Assembly: GCF_003206045.1 (NCBI RefSeq)
Contig: NZ_PZJM01000001.1
Coordinates: forward strand, 301,358-365,357
DNA from: Salinicola lusitanus
GTDB taxonomy: Bacteria; Pseudomonadota; Gammaproteobacteria; Pseudomonadales; Halomonadaceae
DNA length: 64,000 nucleotides
Reading direction: 5' to 3'
The notes under the pieces were generated by a model that was given only the letters and a program-made list of their open reading frames with translations, was not told the DNA's origin and did not search any database. A program made the translations under genes and the position numbers. Each line of letters opens with the position of its first letter. Position 1 is the first letter of the stretch. This document shows positions 26,515 to 34,772 of this stretch, piece by piece.

Positions 26515-26738
26515 AGGGGTCTCCACTGATTTATCGCCCCGACATGCGTATCATGGGGCACTGTTTTCAATGGCTTGAATGGTATCACGGCTGCCCTCAT
26601 AACTAGACTTCACACGATGCTTTGCGCATGAACCCCCACGGCGCATGATGTGATGAACATAGCGCACGGCGCGCCGGACCGCAGGTCATCGAATGCATTG
26701 GCAGTGGGGCATACCGGATAACGCCGCAAAGAGGTGTC

Positions 26739-27218
26739 ATGGGTAAGAAAAAAGGCAACGCGCCTAGCAGCAACACGATCGCCCAGAACAAGAAGGCTCG
26801 GTTCGAATATCACATCGACGAGACCTTCGAGGCAGGCCTGTCACTGGCCGGCTGGGAGGTGAAGAGCCTTCGCGCAGGCAAGGCCCAGTTGACCGACACC
26901 TACATCCTGGTCAAGAACGGCGAAGCGTGGCTGCTGGGCAGCCACATCATGCCGCTCAACACCGCCAGCACTCACGTGCTTGCGGACCCGACCCGGACGC
27001 GCAAGCTGCTCTTGCATCGCAAGGAGATCGCCAGAATCTTCTCCAGAACGCAGGAGAAGGGGCACACCTGTGTGCCGCTCAAGCTCTACTGGAAGCAGAA
27101 TCTGGTCAAGTGCGAGCTGGCCCTGGTGCGCGGCAAGCAATTGCACGACAAGCGCGCCACCGAGAAAGAGCGCGACTGGAACCGCGAGAAGGCCCGGGTC
27201 ATGAGGGATCACGCCTGA
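26739..27218 (+). CDS. smpB: SsrA-binding protein SmpB
   Basis: A 159-residue small basic protein that binds tmRNA and places it in stalled ribosomes. The OB-fold core carries [36 protein letters not shown] and [10 protein letters not shown]. The C-terminal tail ([20 protein letters not shown]) is the part that mimics the missing codon-anticodon helix. AGAGG precedes the ATG. The gene for its RNA partner lies only 76 bases downstream on the same strand. Confidence 0.97.
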   Translation: MGKKKGNAPSSNTIAQNKKARFEYHIDETFEAGLSLAGWEVKSLRAGKAQLTDTYILVKNGEAWLLGSHIMPLNTASTHVLADPTRTRKLLLHRKEIARIFSRTQEKGHTCVPLKLYWKQNLVKCELALVRGKQLHDKRATEKERDWNREKARVMRDHA

Positions 27219-27294
27219 GACGACGCTGAATAGTCGAGACGGCACTTGATATGGCGTGGGCTCGTCGCCATCTGTTAGACTGTACGAGTTGTAA

Positions 27295-27674
27295 GGGGGC
27301 GACATGGCTTCGACGCCGGTGACAATCCCTGAGGTGCATGCCGAGAGTGTAACGTATCTCGTAAATCCAACGTTGCAATTGAATAGTCGCAAACGACGAA
27401 AACTACGCTCAAGGCGCACTGGCAGCGTAAAAACTGCTAGCTGTTAGTCTGGCCCCAAAGCGATGTGCCCATTCATCGCGGCGGGGATACGAGCTAAAGC
27501 TGATGGGACCGCGGATGTCAGCGCTCTCCTGACATTCGTTAAACCTTAGAGAGATCGCAAGGTGCCATCCTGCCCGTCGGAGTGCACTGAGTTAAATCAA
27601 AAGACGGAACTAAGCATGTAGAGCTGATGGGCGAGTGCCGGCGGACGGGGGTTCAATTCCCCCCGCCTCCACCA
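27295..27674 (+). ncRNA. ssrA: Transfer-messenger RNA (tmRNA), tag ANDENYAQGALAA
   Basis: A one-piece tmRNA of about 380 nt. The 5' end GGGGGCG pairs with CGCCTCC before the 3' ACCA, giving the 7-bp acceptor stem; the T-loop GGTTCAATTCC and encoded CCA are present. The tag frame at 27389-27430 reads ANDENYAQGALAA then TAA, with the resume codon GCA and the -ALAA degron recognised by ClpXP. The pseudoknot-rich middle matches the usual architecture. smpB lies just upstream and a terminator just downstream. Bacterial tmRNA 3' ends often serve as integration sites, but no integrase gene follows here. Confidence 0.97.
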
Positions 27675-27680
27675 AACATG

Positions 27681-27708
27681 AAAAAGCACCCGATCGGGTG
27701 CTTTTTTT
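27681..27708 (+). terminator. Intrinsic terminator of ssrA
   Basis: The stem AAAGCACCCGA/TCGGGTGCTTT is continuous and is followed by a run of seven T residues, a few bases after the tmRNA CCA end. Confidence 0.9.
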
Positions 27709-27755
27709 GTGACCTGACGCCAGCTATCCCATCGCGGTCCGCGACACCGACGATC

Positions 27756-29522
27756 TCATCCCGCCAGCAGGCTCTTCATGAAGCCGTGATAGGGCTCGCA
27801 GGGTTCGAATCGGCCCATCCTCTCCATCAGCTTGGCTCTCCCGGCCGCCGGTATCGCCCGCGTCACCCGCTCGAGTTCAGCCTCGGCCAGCGTCTTCACG
27901 ATCCGACCGGGGGTTGTCAGGTAACGCTCGTTGGTCTGCAGGATCACATGATCCGCGGCTTCGCGATCGACGATCTCGTGCACGTAACTGCCCGGCAGAT
28001 TGACCACGACGACCCGCCGGAAGACGTTGGCAAACAGCGTCGCGAAGCCGCCCGCGCCCGCCGATGATCCCCCGAAGATGACCAGGGTTCGGTCGTGGAT
28101 CGGCCGGATGTTGTCGAAGATCGTGATGTTGCCGGTCCCCGGAAGATAGTTGGAAAAACGGCAGAATACGCCACTCTTTTCCCGGAAGACGGCGACGGTC
28201 GACGAGGATTTGGCTGGAGGCTCCCTCTTCGATCCCAGATCGCCCACCACCTCCCGTTTCTCGAAGACGTATTGCGACTCGAAGTCGTCTTCGTATCCGA
28301 AGTGGCGCATGCAGGCGGCGAAGGCAAGATAGGCACCGCGACCGCTCCAGTGGGTGTCCGTGGGGTAGTAGCTGTCCGCTTCCGCCTGCATCGCGGCGAC
28401 GGGGTTGCAGTAATCTATCCCGCCCTCATCCAGCAGCGCCGATACCTGCTCGGTGATGGTAACCTCGGCTCTTTCGTACGGATAATGTTCCGGCCGGACC
28501 ATCTCCTTGGAGTTGGCGATCAAGAACAGCAGGGAGCGCTGCCGTTGTAACGGTGCGAGTCCGGCAGCGAAAAACCGCCACTGCGACCTCTCCTCGTCAC
28601 TCAGGCGCTTCCTGCCGGTGAACTGGTCGACGCTCGCGTTGGTATCGTTGGCCAGGAACAGCCATCCTTCCCGCCCCTCGACCACCTCCATCACCGGCGC
28701 GACCGAGAGCCTAACGCACTGCAGCAGTTCACCATTCCCGTCGCGAACGCCAAGGGTCACTCCCGCGGCGATATCCAGCGAGTGCTCGAACAGCCAGGCG
28801 CCGGCGTCCATCCCCGCTTGCGGTTCTCGCTCGAGAGGCAGAGGAGATTCACCCTCGGGGCCGATGGCAATCAATTCGGGCTGCCGACCCGGGGGCGCGT
28901 CGACCCGCCCCCTCACCCGGTAACGGCGGAAGGTTTCCAGCGCCGCGATCTGCCGCTGGCCGTCGACGAGCTCCCAGTACAGCGCGGACGCGGCCTCTAG
29001 CGGCTGGACCACCACTTGATACTTCTTGGCCTTCTGACTGGCAATGACGCTCTTGAGGTCTACCAGCACCGGGTCATCGGGACGTGCCTCCAGCGCCAGA
29101 TCCACCACGCCGAGCGCTGCCGTGAACTGCTTCGCCGCCAGCAGGGCGCGGGCCTGGCGCAGATAGACCTGAGGAGGAAAGCTTGCCTGGTGATCGAGTA
29201 TCGATTGCCACCGCTGTACCGCGCTGGACCAGTCGCCACGTCTCATCGCCGCCTCGGCGTAGGCGATGCTCAGCTTGAGCGGCGGTTGGGGGGATTTTCG
29301 CAGCACGACCGCCATCAGTGCTTCCTGCTTGGCGATGTCACCGGCGCCCTCGTAGGCCTGCATCAGCGCAGAGGAGAGATCCAGACTGTCGATGCCGGCT
29401 CGAAACGCGGGCTCCAGCAGCGCAATGGCGCCAGTGAAATCGTGACGTGCCAGCCGCTCTTCGGCCTGGACAACCAGCTCGGGTATCTGCTCGATGCGCT
29501 CGGCGAAGGATGTTGAACTCAT
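27756..29522 (-). CDS. TPR-repeat protein with AlgX/AlgJ-like SGNH acetyltransferase domain
   Basis: A 588-residue protein I recognise only by domain. Residues about 8-190 are helical repeats of TPR type. Residues about 280-590 resemble the AlgX/AlgJ SGNH-like domain of polysaccharide O-acetylation: EGREGWLFLANDTN, then Asp389 and His391 in TDTHWSGRGAY, and a Ser in FGGSSAGAGG (486/487), together a possible Asp-His-Ser triad. AlgX and AlgJ work in the periplasm, yet no signal peptide or membrane segment is visible here. AGGGA precedes the ATG. It stands alone, convergent with tmRNA, with no capsule genes in the window. The role is unknown. Confidence 0.65.
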   Translation of the reverse strand: MSSTSFAERIEQIPELVVQAEERLARHDFTGAIALLEPAFRAGIDSLDLSSALMQAYEGAGDIAKQEALMAVVLRKSPQPPLKLSIAYAEAAMRRGDWSSAVQRWQSILDHQASFPPQVYLRQARALLAAKQFTAALGVVDLALEARPDDPVLVDLKSVIASQKAKKYQVVVQPLEAASALYWELVDGQRQIAALETFRRYRVRGRVDAPPGRQPELIAIGPEGESPLPLEREPQAGMDAGAWLFEHSLDIAAGVTLGVRDGNGELLQCVRLSVAPVMEVVEGREGWLFLANDTNASVDQFTGRKRLSDEERSQWRFFAAGLAPLQRQRSLLFLIANSKEMVRPEHYPYERAEVTITEQVSALLDEGGIDYCNPVAAMQAEADSYYPTDTHWSGRGAYLAFAACMRHFGYEDDFESQYVFEKREVVGDLGSKREPPAKSSSTVAVFREKSGVFCRFSNYLPGTGNITIFDNIRPIHDRTLVIFGGSSAGAGGFATLFANVFRRVVVVNLPGSYVHEIVDREAADHVILQTNERYLTTPGRIVKTLAEAELERVTRAIPAAGRAKLMERMGRFEPCEPYHGFMKSLLAG

Positions 29523-29965
29523 GACAGTCCCTGGTAGTTGGCAACGGAAGATAGCGAGCAGGATGCTTCATTCAAAACCTCGTAACGAAGCGCAGTGTGC
29601 CGCCCTGAGCTCCCGGTCGTTCGTCACTATATCCCAGCGCCAACCTGACCCGACATCGTCCGTCGAGCATGAAATTTGTCAGCGTGGCGAGGTCATCGAT
29701 GACAAGGTCGTCTCGAGGAGAATCGGCGGCGATTGGCGCCGAGAATCGACCTGGCAAGCCCCCGATGCAGCGTGAAAAGCAGAGCCCGACGCCCGCGATT
29801 CTGGAAAACACGCCTAGATCGGCTAGCCTCACAAGACACCCGGATTCACGCCGACGCGTCGATTGGTCGGCCGCGATAAAGTGTTATCCTAAAAATGGTT
29901 AGGGGCCGTCGAGCGCTGCCGAGACGCCCCGGGAACGATTCGATCACTAGACAGGAGGTTGGAGC
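29523..29965. other. 443-bp intergenic region, divergent promoters
   Basis: No gene is supportable; a minus-strand open frame at 29572-29832 has no domain, RBS or context. Near the right end TTGGTC (29863-29868) and TATCCT (29885-29890), 16 bases apart, form a plausible sigma-70 promoter for the MscS-type gene. I see no repeat or terminator in the remainder. Confidence 0.5.
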
Positions 29966-32449
29966 TTGACAGTCCTTCGCCCCGATCGCTGGCTCAGTCG
30001 CTGGCTGTTGCTATTATTTTTGATATTCGCTGGCCCGACACTGGCTCAGGAAAGTGGCTCCGAAGGGCAGAGTGCTCAGGATGGCCCGGCTTATTCCACC
30101 ATGGCGGATTTGCTCGAGAACGCCCAGTCGCGACAGGCGCTGATCGACCAGTTGCGGCAACTGGCCGCTCGGCAGGAGTCCGGCGACACTCAGGAATCCG
30201 GCGCGAATGACGCTGGCGGTGGCACCACGGAAGCCTCCGGAAGCGGCCAGGAATCGACGGCCTCGAACGGCAATGAAAAGGGCGCCGTCGCCACGGACTC
30301 CTTCCCGCGCAGAATGGCGCAGATGACCAGCGATATCGCTGGCGATATCGGCGGACAATTCACCAGCCTCGCTGCCATGATCGGCGGCTTCTTCACCAGT
30401 GGCGACGCGGCGGCCAGCAGTGGCCCATCGTTCAACATGAACGACTTCCTCAGCGCGGCGATCGATCTCGCGCTGGTCATCATCGCGACCGTGGCCGTCT
30501 TCCTGATTCTGCGCCGGATCGCACGCCCGTTTTTCTCGAAGTTCAGCCAGTGGGCCATGCAGGGTGACGGTCGTAGCCATCTGCCCCGGGTCATCGTCGC
30601 CGTGATACTGGCCGCCATCGTCGATGTCATCGTCATCGTGCTTGCCTACGTGGCCGGCAATCTGGTCGCGACCTTTCTTGTCGGCGAGAGCGGCAGCCTC
30701 AATACCCGGTTCTCGCTGTTCCTCAATGCCTTCCTCATGATCGAGCTGTTCAAGTGCGCACTGCGCGTCCTTTTCTCGTCGCAGCACGAGGGGCTGCGTC
30801 TGGTCTCGATCGAGGCTGCCCAGGCGAAGCGCTGCAACCGCTTCCTGGCAACGTTGGCCGGCTTCGTGGGCTACGGCATGCTGGTCGTCGTGCCGATACT
30901 GAACGCCAATCTTCCGCTCGCGTTCGGCAAGGCCGTGAGCGTGTTGATCATGCTCATCGCGCTGATCTGGGCGATAGGCGTGATCCTCAGGCATCGCACC
31001 GGCGTCCGCGACATGATCGTCGCCAAGGCCGACACCGCGCAGATGTCCGCCTCCCGCGTGACGCTGCGCCTGTTCGCCCGGATCTGGCACGTTCTCGCGC
31101 TGCTCTACGCCATCATGGTGTTCGCCGTGACCCTGCTGCATCCCGAGACAGCGCTGCCATTCGTGCTGATCGCAACGCTCAAGACGATTGTCTACATCGG
31201 CATCGGCATGCTGGTGTCCGGCCTGCTGACCCAGTTGATCGGCCGACGTATCGACCTCGGCGAGAACATGCGCTCCCGGCTGCCACTGCTCGAGACTCGC
31301 CTCAACTCCTACATCCCGACGCTGCTGAAGATCATCCGCGCCATCATCCTGATCGCCGTGGTGATGTATACGTTCGATGCCTGGAAGGCGTTCGATCTCG
31401 CCGCCTGGTACGCCAGCGACTCGGGATCGCACGTCGTCGCGACGGTGATTCAGGTGATCCTGATCCTGATCATTGCCGCCATCGTCTGGATCGCCCTTGC
31501 CAGCCTGATCGAGAACTATCTCAATCCGGACACCGGTGGCGGCGCCCCCACCGCGCGAGCCAAGACCTTGATGAGCCTGTTCCGCAACGCCCTGGCGATC
31601 ACCCTGATCATCATGACCGTGATGATCGTGCTGTCGCAGATCGGTATCAACATCGGGCCGCTCATCGCCGGCGCCGGGGTACTGGGTCTGGCGATCGGCT
31701 TCGGGGCTCAGAAGCTGGTGCAGGATGTCATCACCGGCGTCTTCATTCAGCTCGAGAACGCCATGAACACCGGCGACGTGGTCACCGTGGGCGGGATCAC
31801 CGGTACCGCCGAGCGCGTCAGCATCCGCTCGGTGGCGATCCGCGACCTGTCGGGCACCTACCACATCGTGCCGTTCTCGTCGGTCGATACGGTCTCCAAC
31901 TACATGCGCGAATTCGGTAACCACGTCGGCGAGTACGGCATCGCCTATCGCGAGAACATCGATTACGCCATCGAGCAGTTGCAGGCCGCTTTCGACGACC
32001 TTCAGGCCAGCGAGGAGCACGGCCACAAGCTGCTGGCGCCGATGACCGTCGCCGGTGTCGTTGCGCTCGCCGACAGCTCGGTCAATATCCGCGTGGTGAT
32101 CAAGACCACGCCGGGCGACCAGTGGGGCGTCGGCCGAGCCTTCAACCGTCTGGTCAAGCTCTACTTCGACAAGGCCGGTATCGAGATCCCGTTCCCGCAC
32201 ACCACTCTCTACTTCGGCCAGGATCGCACCGGCTCGGCACCGCCCGCCAACCTGCGCATCATGCAGGAAGACTTCACGATCGACGGCAGCCCTGCCGGCC
32301 AGCCCAAGTCTCACGAGACCGGGGCGCCTGCAGCGATCGAGGGTGAAAGCCAGTCGAAGAAGACGCCGGACCAGGAGGCCAAGGACCGTACGCACCGCAA
32401 GCCCACCGACGACGATGTCGACGGTGACGAGGCAGAAGACCCTCGCTGA
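29966..32449 (+). CDS. Large MscS-family mechanosensitive ion channel
   Basis: An 827-residue inner-membrane channel that would release solutes during osmotic downshock, useful in a salt-adapted bacterium. A signal peptide of about 27 residues is followed by a Gly/Ser/Asp/Gln-rich periplasmic stretch (to about 150), many membrane helices (about 155-560), and the MscS pore helix near 560-590, GVLGLAIGFGAQKLVQDVITG. The beta and C-terminal domains follow, then a charged tail of about 60 residues. The start is TTG at 29966, supported by a perfect AGGAGG 7 bases upstream. Larger than MscS (286 residues) and smaller than MscK (about 1,120). An intrinsic terminator follows. Confidence 0.9.
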   Translation: MTVLRPDRWLSRWLLLLFLIFAGPTLAQESGSEGQSAQDGPAYSTMADLLENAQSRQALIDQLRQLAARQESGDTQESGANDAGGGTTEASGSGQESTASNGNEKGAVATDSFPRRMAQMTSDIAGDIGGQFTSLAAMIGGFFTSGDAAASSGPSFNMNDFLSAAIDLALVIIATVAVFLILRRIARPFFSKFSQWAMQGDGRSHLPRVIVAVILAAIVDVIVIVLAYVAGNLVATFLVGESGSLNTRFSLFLNAFLMIELFKCALRVLFSSQHEGLRLVSIEAAQAKRCNRFLATLAGFVGYGMLVVVPILNANLPLAFGKAVSVLIMLIALIWAIGVILRHRTGVRDMIVAKADTAQMSASRVTLRLFARIWHVLALLYAIMVFAVTLLHPETALPFVLIATLKTIVYIGIGMLVSGLLTQLIGRRIDLGENMRSRLPLLETRLNSYIPTLLKIIRAIILIAVVMYTFDAWKAFDLAAWYASDSGSHVVATVIQVILILIIAAIVWIALASLIENYLNPDTGGGAPTARAKTLMSLFRNALAITLIIMTVMIVLSQIGINIGPLIAGAGVLGLAIGFGAQKLVQDVITGVFIQLENAMNTGDVVTVGGITGTAERVSIRSVAIRDLSGTYHIVPFSSVDTVSNYMREFGNHVGEYGIAYRENIDYAIEQLQAAFDDLQASEEHGHKLLAPMTVAGVVALADSSVNIRVVIKTTPGDQWGVGRAFNRLVKLYFDKAGIEIPFPHTTLYFGQDRTGSAPPANLRIMQEDFTIDGSPAGQPKSHETGAPAAIEGESQSKKTPDQEAKDRTHRKPTDDDVDGDEAEDPR

Positions 32450-32472
32450 GTCGGTCCAGTCCGCGCTTTTCC

Positions 32473-32497
32473 AGGCCGCCTACGGGCGGCCTTTTTT
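32473..32497 (+). terminator. Terminator of the MscS-type gene, overlapping the end of the ROK gene
   Basis: The stem AGGCCGCC/GGCGGCCT with loop TACG is followed by a T-run on the plus strand. The stop codon and last codons of the convergent ROK kinase (ending at 32480) fall inside it. Confidence 0.85.
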
Positions 32498-33427
32498 ATC
32501 TCCGTTCGTCCCCGACGCTCCCGAAGCGGCGGCGCCCAGCATCGCCGCGCCGCGTACGCCACTCGATGCGCCCAGTCGGGAGCCGACGACTTCCGGCGTC
32601 TCGACCCCCGGGAACAGGTGCATCGATATCGCTGCCGGTAGCGCCTCCAACAGCCCTTCCACGGTCGACAGGCCGCCCCCCATCACGATCACCTGCGGCG
32701 ACAGCAGCTTGACCACGTTGGCCAGGGCGCCACCCAGCAGATCGAGGTGACACGCCCGGGCCCGCTGCGCCGCTTCCTCGCCCGCCTGCCAGGCCGCGTG
32801 CCACGCTTCGGCGGACGCCGAGGCACCACCGAAATGACGATGCAACCTCGCCAGGCCGGGCCCGGCGATGTAGGTCTCCAGGCAACCCGCCAGGCCGCAG
32901 CCGCAGGTGATGCACGGCAGGTCGTAACGTCTCGCCGTGGCGGCGGAGAGGGGCAGATGCCCCCATTCGCCGGCGAACCGGCCTGCGCCGCTGAGAAGTC
33001 GGCCGTCGACGATGGCGCCACCTCCCGCGCCCGTCCCCAGGATCGCGCCGAAGGCGTGCCTCGCACCCTCCGCCGCCCCGCCGGGGCCGACCTCCGAGAC
33101 CATGAAACAGCGGCTGTCGTTCTCGATCACGAAGGCCCGGTCGAGGACTGCGGCAAGCGCCGTCTCGAGCACCAGCGGGCGCAGCCCCGGCAGATTCGCC
33201 GTGATCAGGTGGCCGCGCTCATCGAGCACGCCCGGGAACCCGAGCCCCAGCGTCCCCCGGCCGGCACAGCGTCGGTCCGCTTCCCGCACCATCGCGGCCA
33301 GCAGCGCCAGAAAGGCCTCGGCGTCGTCGGAGGGCGTCGGCTCACGCCAGCGCTCGAGACATGCCCAGTCCCGATCATAGATCGCGATCTCGGTCTTGGT
33401 TCCACCGACATCGATACCGTAGTGCAT
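32480..33427 (-). CDS. ROK-family sugar kinase (N-acetylglucosamine/fructokinase-like)
   Basis: A 315-residue sugar kinase. The phosphate-binding DVGGTKTE begins at residue 6, the catalytic Asp104 is in IENDSRC, GEWGHLPL holds the zinc His157, and the ROK zinc motif has Cys175, Cys177 and Cys182 in CGCGLAGCLE. It fits the NagK/Mak group of cytosolic kinases, so the substrate is N-acetylglucosamine, fructose or a related hexose. Sequence alone does not separate these. The frame is open to 33499, but the ATG at 33427 begins the conserved N-terminus. The short gap upstream holds the terminator of the heme operon. Confidence 0.88.
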   Translation of the reverse strand: MHYGIDVGGTKTEIAIYDRDWACLERWREPTPSDDAEAFLALLAAMVREADRRCAGRGTLGLGFPGVLDERGHLITANLPGLRPLVLETALAAVLDRAFVIENDSRCFMVSEVGPGGAAEGARHAFGAILGTGAGGGAIVDGRLLSGAGRFAGEWGHLPLSAATARRYDLPCITCGCGLAGCLETYIAGPGLARLHRHFGGASASAEAWHAAWQAGEEAAQRARACHLDLLGGALANVVKLLSPQVIVMGGGLSTVEGLLEALPAAISMHLFPGVETPEVVGSRLGASSGVRGAAMLGAAASGASGTNGDKKGRP

Positions 33428-33496
33428 GGGGTCTTGCTCCTGGTGAAGATACCGTTTCGCTCGGGCGGACAGGGAAATCACGCCGACCCCTGGCCA

Positions 33497-33519
33497 CAAA
33501 AAAGGCGCCCGCAGGCGCC
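33497..33519 (-). terminator. Terminator of the hemCDXY operon
   Basis: On the minus strand GGCGCC, loop of 4, GGCGCC is followed by a run of seven T residues, about 30 bases past the hemY stop. Confidence 0.85.
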
Positions 33520-33548
33520 GAGGAGAGCAATCGGTCGAAGGCCGAAAG

Positions 33549-34772
33549 TCAGCGTGTCATGTCGCTGGGCTGCGGCAGCGCGGGTAGCGACTTGTCCAGC
33601 AGCGTCACGCTCTGGCGATAATAGAGCTGGCTCTTGCTGTGATCGCCGAGGTTGGCGTAGAGCCTGGCCAGCTCGGCGCAGACGACGCCACTCGGGCGCT
33701 GGCGCTGGCTCGCTTCGAAGTACTCCTGCGCCTTGCCCCAATAGGCATTGCGCAGCGACAGGCGGCCGAGCGTCAGCAGCAGATCGGGGTCGTTGGGTCG
33801 CTCCTGCAGCCACTTCTCGGCGTAGACCAGCTGGCGCGCCGCATCGACGTTGAGCAGACCGTAACGCAGCACCAGTCGCGTATCCCAGTGCTCCTTGAGG
33901 GCGTTGCGCAGCAGGCGTTCGGCGTCGCCCTCTTCGCCGCCCTTGATCAACGCTTCGGCATAGAGCCCCACCAGCTCGACGTCGCCGCGCAGGTTATCCG
34001 GCATGTCCGCCCATAGCGAGCGAACCCGGGTCAGGTTGCCCTCCTGTTGCGCAGCCTGGACCAGCAGCTCCCGGTAGACGCGCTGATCGAGGGCCTGACG
34101 CTCGTCTTCGGTGATCAGGCGGTGCTTGTCGAGGCGCGGCAGCAGCCGGCGCATGCCGTCCCAGTCATTGACACTGAGATAGGCCTGCTTGAGCAGCTTG
34201 AGTACCTGCGGGTGCTCCGGCAGCTGCTGTTCGAGCCGCGTCAGTGTCGCCAGCGCCTCCTCGAACTGCTGGCGATCCAGCATCAACTGCGCCTGCACCA
34301 GACCGACCGCGGTGTCGGCGCCCTCGGTGCTGTGATGCGCCCGCTTGAGCAGGACGTCGGCCTGCTCGTAGCGCCCCTGGTAATGGGCCGCCAGTGCCGC
34401 GGAGAGATAGTTGACCAGCGGCGTGCCGGAGTCGTCGGCCGCCTTGGTCAGTGACTTCTCGGCCCGTTTCCAGCGCCCCTCCGCCAGTGCCACCAGCCCT
34501 CGAACGGTACGCTTCATCGCCGTGCGGTGGCGCGTGCGGCTATTCCACACCTTGAGCCGGCTGACCGGACGACGCAGGCGCATCAGCGCCCGCAGCAGGA
34601 AATGCAGTACCAGGAAGGAAGCGAGCAGCAGGACGCAGCCGAACCAGAACGAGGTCTGGACCGAGGTGTCGCCGACGCGAATGAACCAGTAGCCCGGCAG
34701 CGACTGCATCAACTGCCCGAATAGCGCGCCGACCGCCAGACCGAAGACGATCAGCAGGATCAGCTTTCTCAT
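33549..34772 (-). CDS. hemY: HemY-like TPR membrane protein
   Basis: A 407-residue inner-membrane protein of the proteobacterial HemY family (not the Bacillus protoporphyrinogen oxidase of the same name). Two hydrophobic segments lie at about 1-25 and 40-65, followed by the HemY N-terminal domain around 25-130 and several TPR repeats to the C-terminus. It is associated with late heme synthesis, but no catalytic activity is established. Its start overlaps the hemX stop by 4 bases, so the two are translationally coupled. It is the last gene of hemC-D-X-Y and is followed by a terminator. Confidence 0.93.
   Translation of the reverse strand: MRKLILLIVFGLAVGALFGQLMQSLPGYWFIRVGDTSVQTSFWFGCVLLLASFLVLHFLLRALMRLRRPVSRLKVWNSRTRHRTAMKRTVRGLVALAEGRWKRAEKSLTKAADDSGTPLVNYLSAALAAHYQGRYEQADVLLKRAHHSTEGADTAVGLVQAQLMLDRQQFEEALATLTRLEQQLPEHPQVLKLLKQAYLSVNDWDGMRRLLPRLDKHRLITEDERQALDQRVYRELLVQAAQQEGNLTRVRSLWADMPDNLRGDVELVGLYAEALIKGGEEGDAERLLRNALKEHWDTRLVLRYGLLNVDAARQLVYAEKWLQERPNDPDLLLTLGRLSLRNAYWGKAQEYFEASQRQRPSGVVCAELARLYANLGDHSKSQLYYRQSVTLLDKSLPALPQPSDMTR

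Noticed and set aside
27295..27755. tmRNA 3' end as a genomic-island insertion site
   Set aside because: The tmRNA is complete with its own terminator. No integrase or repeated attachment sequence follows within the window.
30014..32395. 793-codon antisense frame over the MscS-type channel
   Set aside because: The Asp/His/Gln-rich low-complexity translation is the shadow of the real channel gene; no start signal or family similarity.
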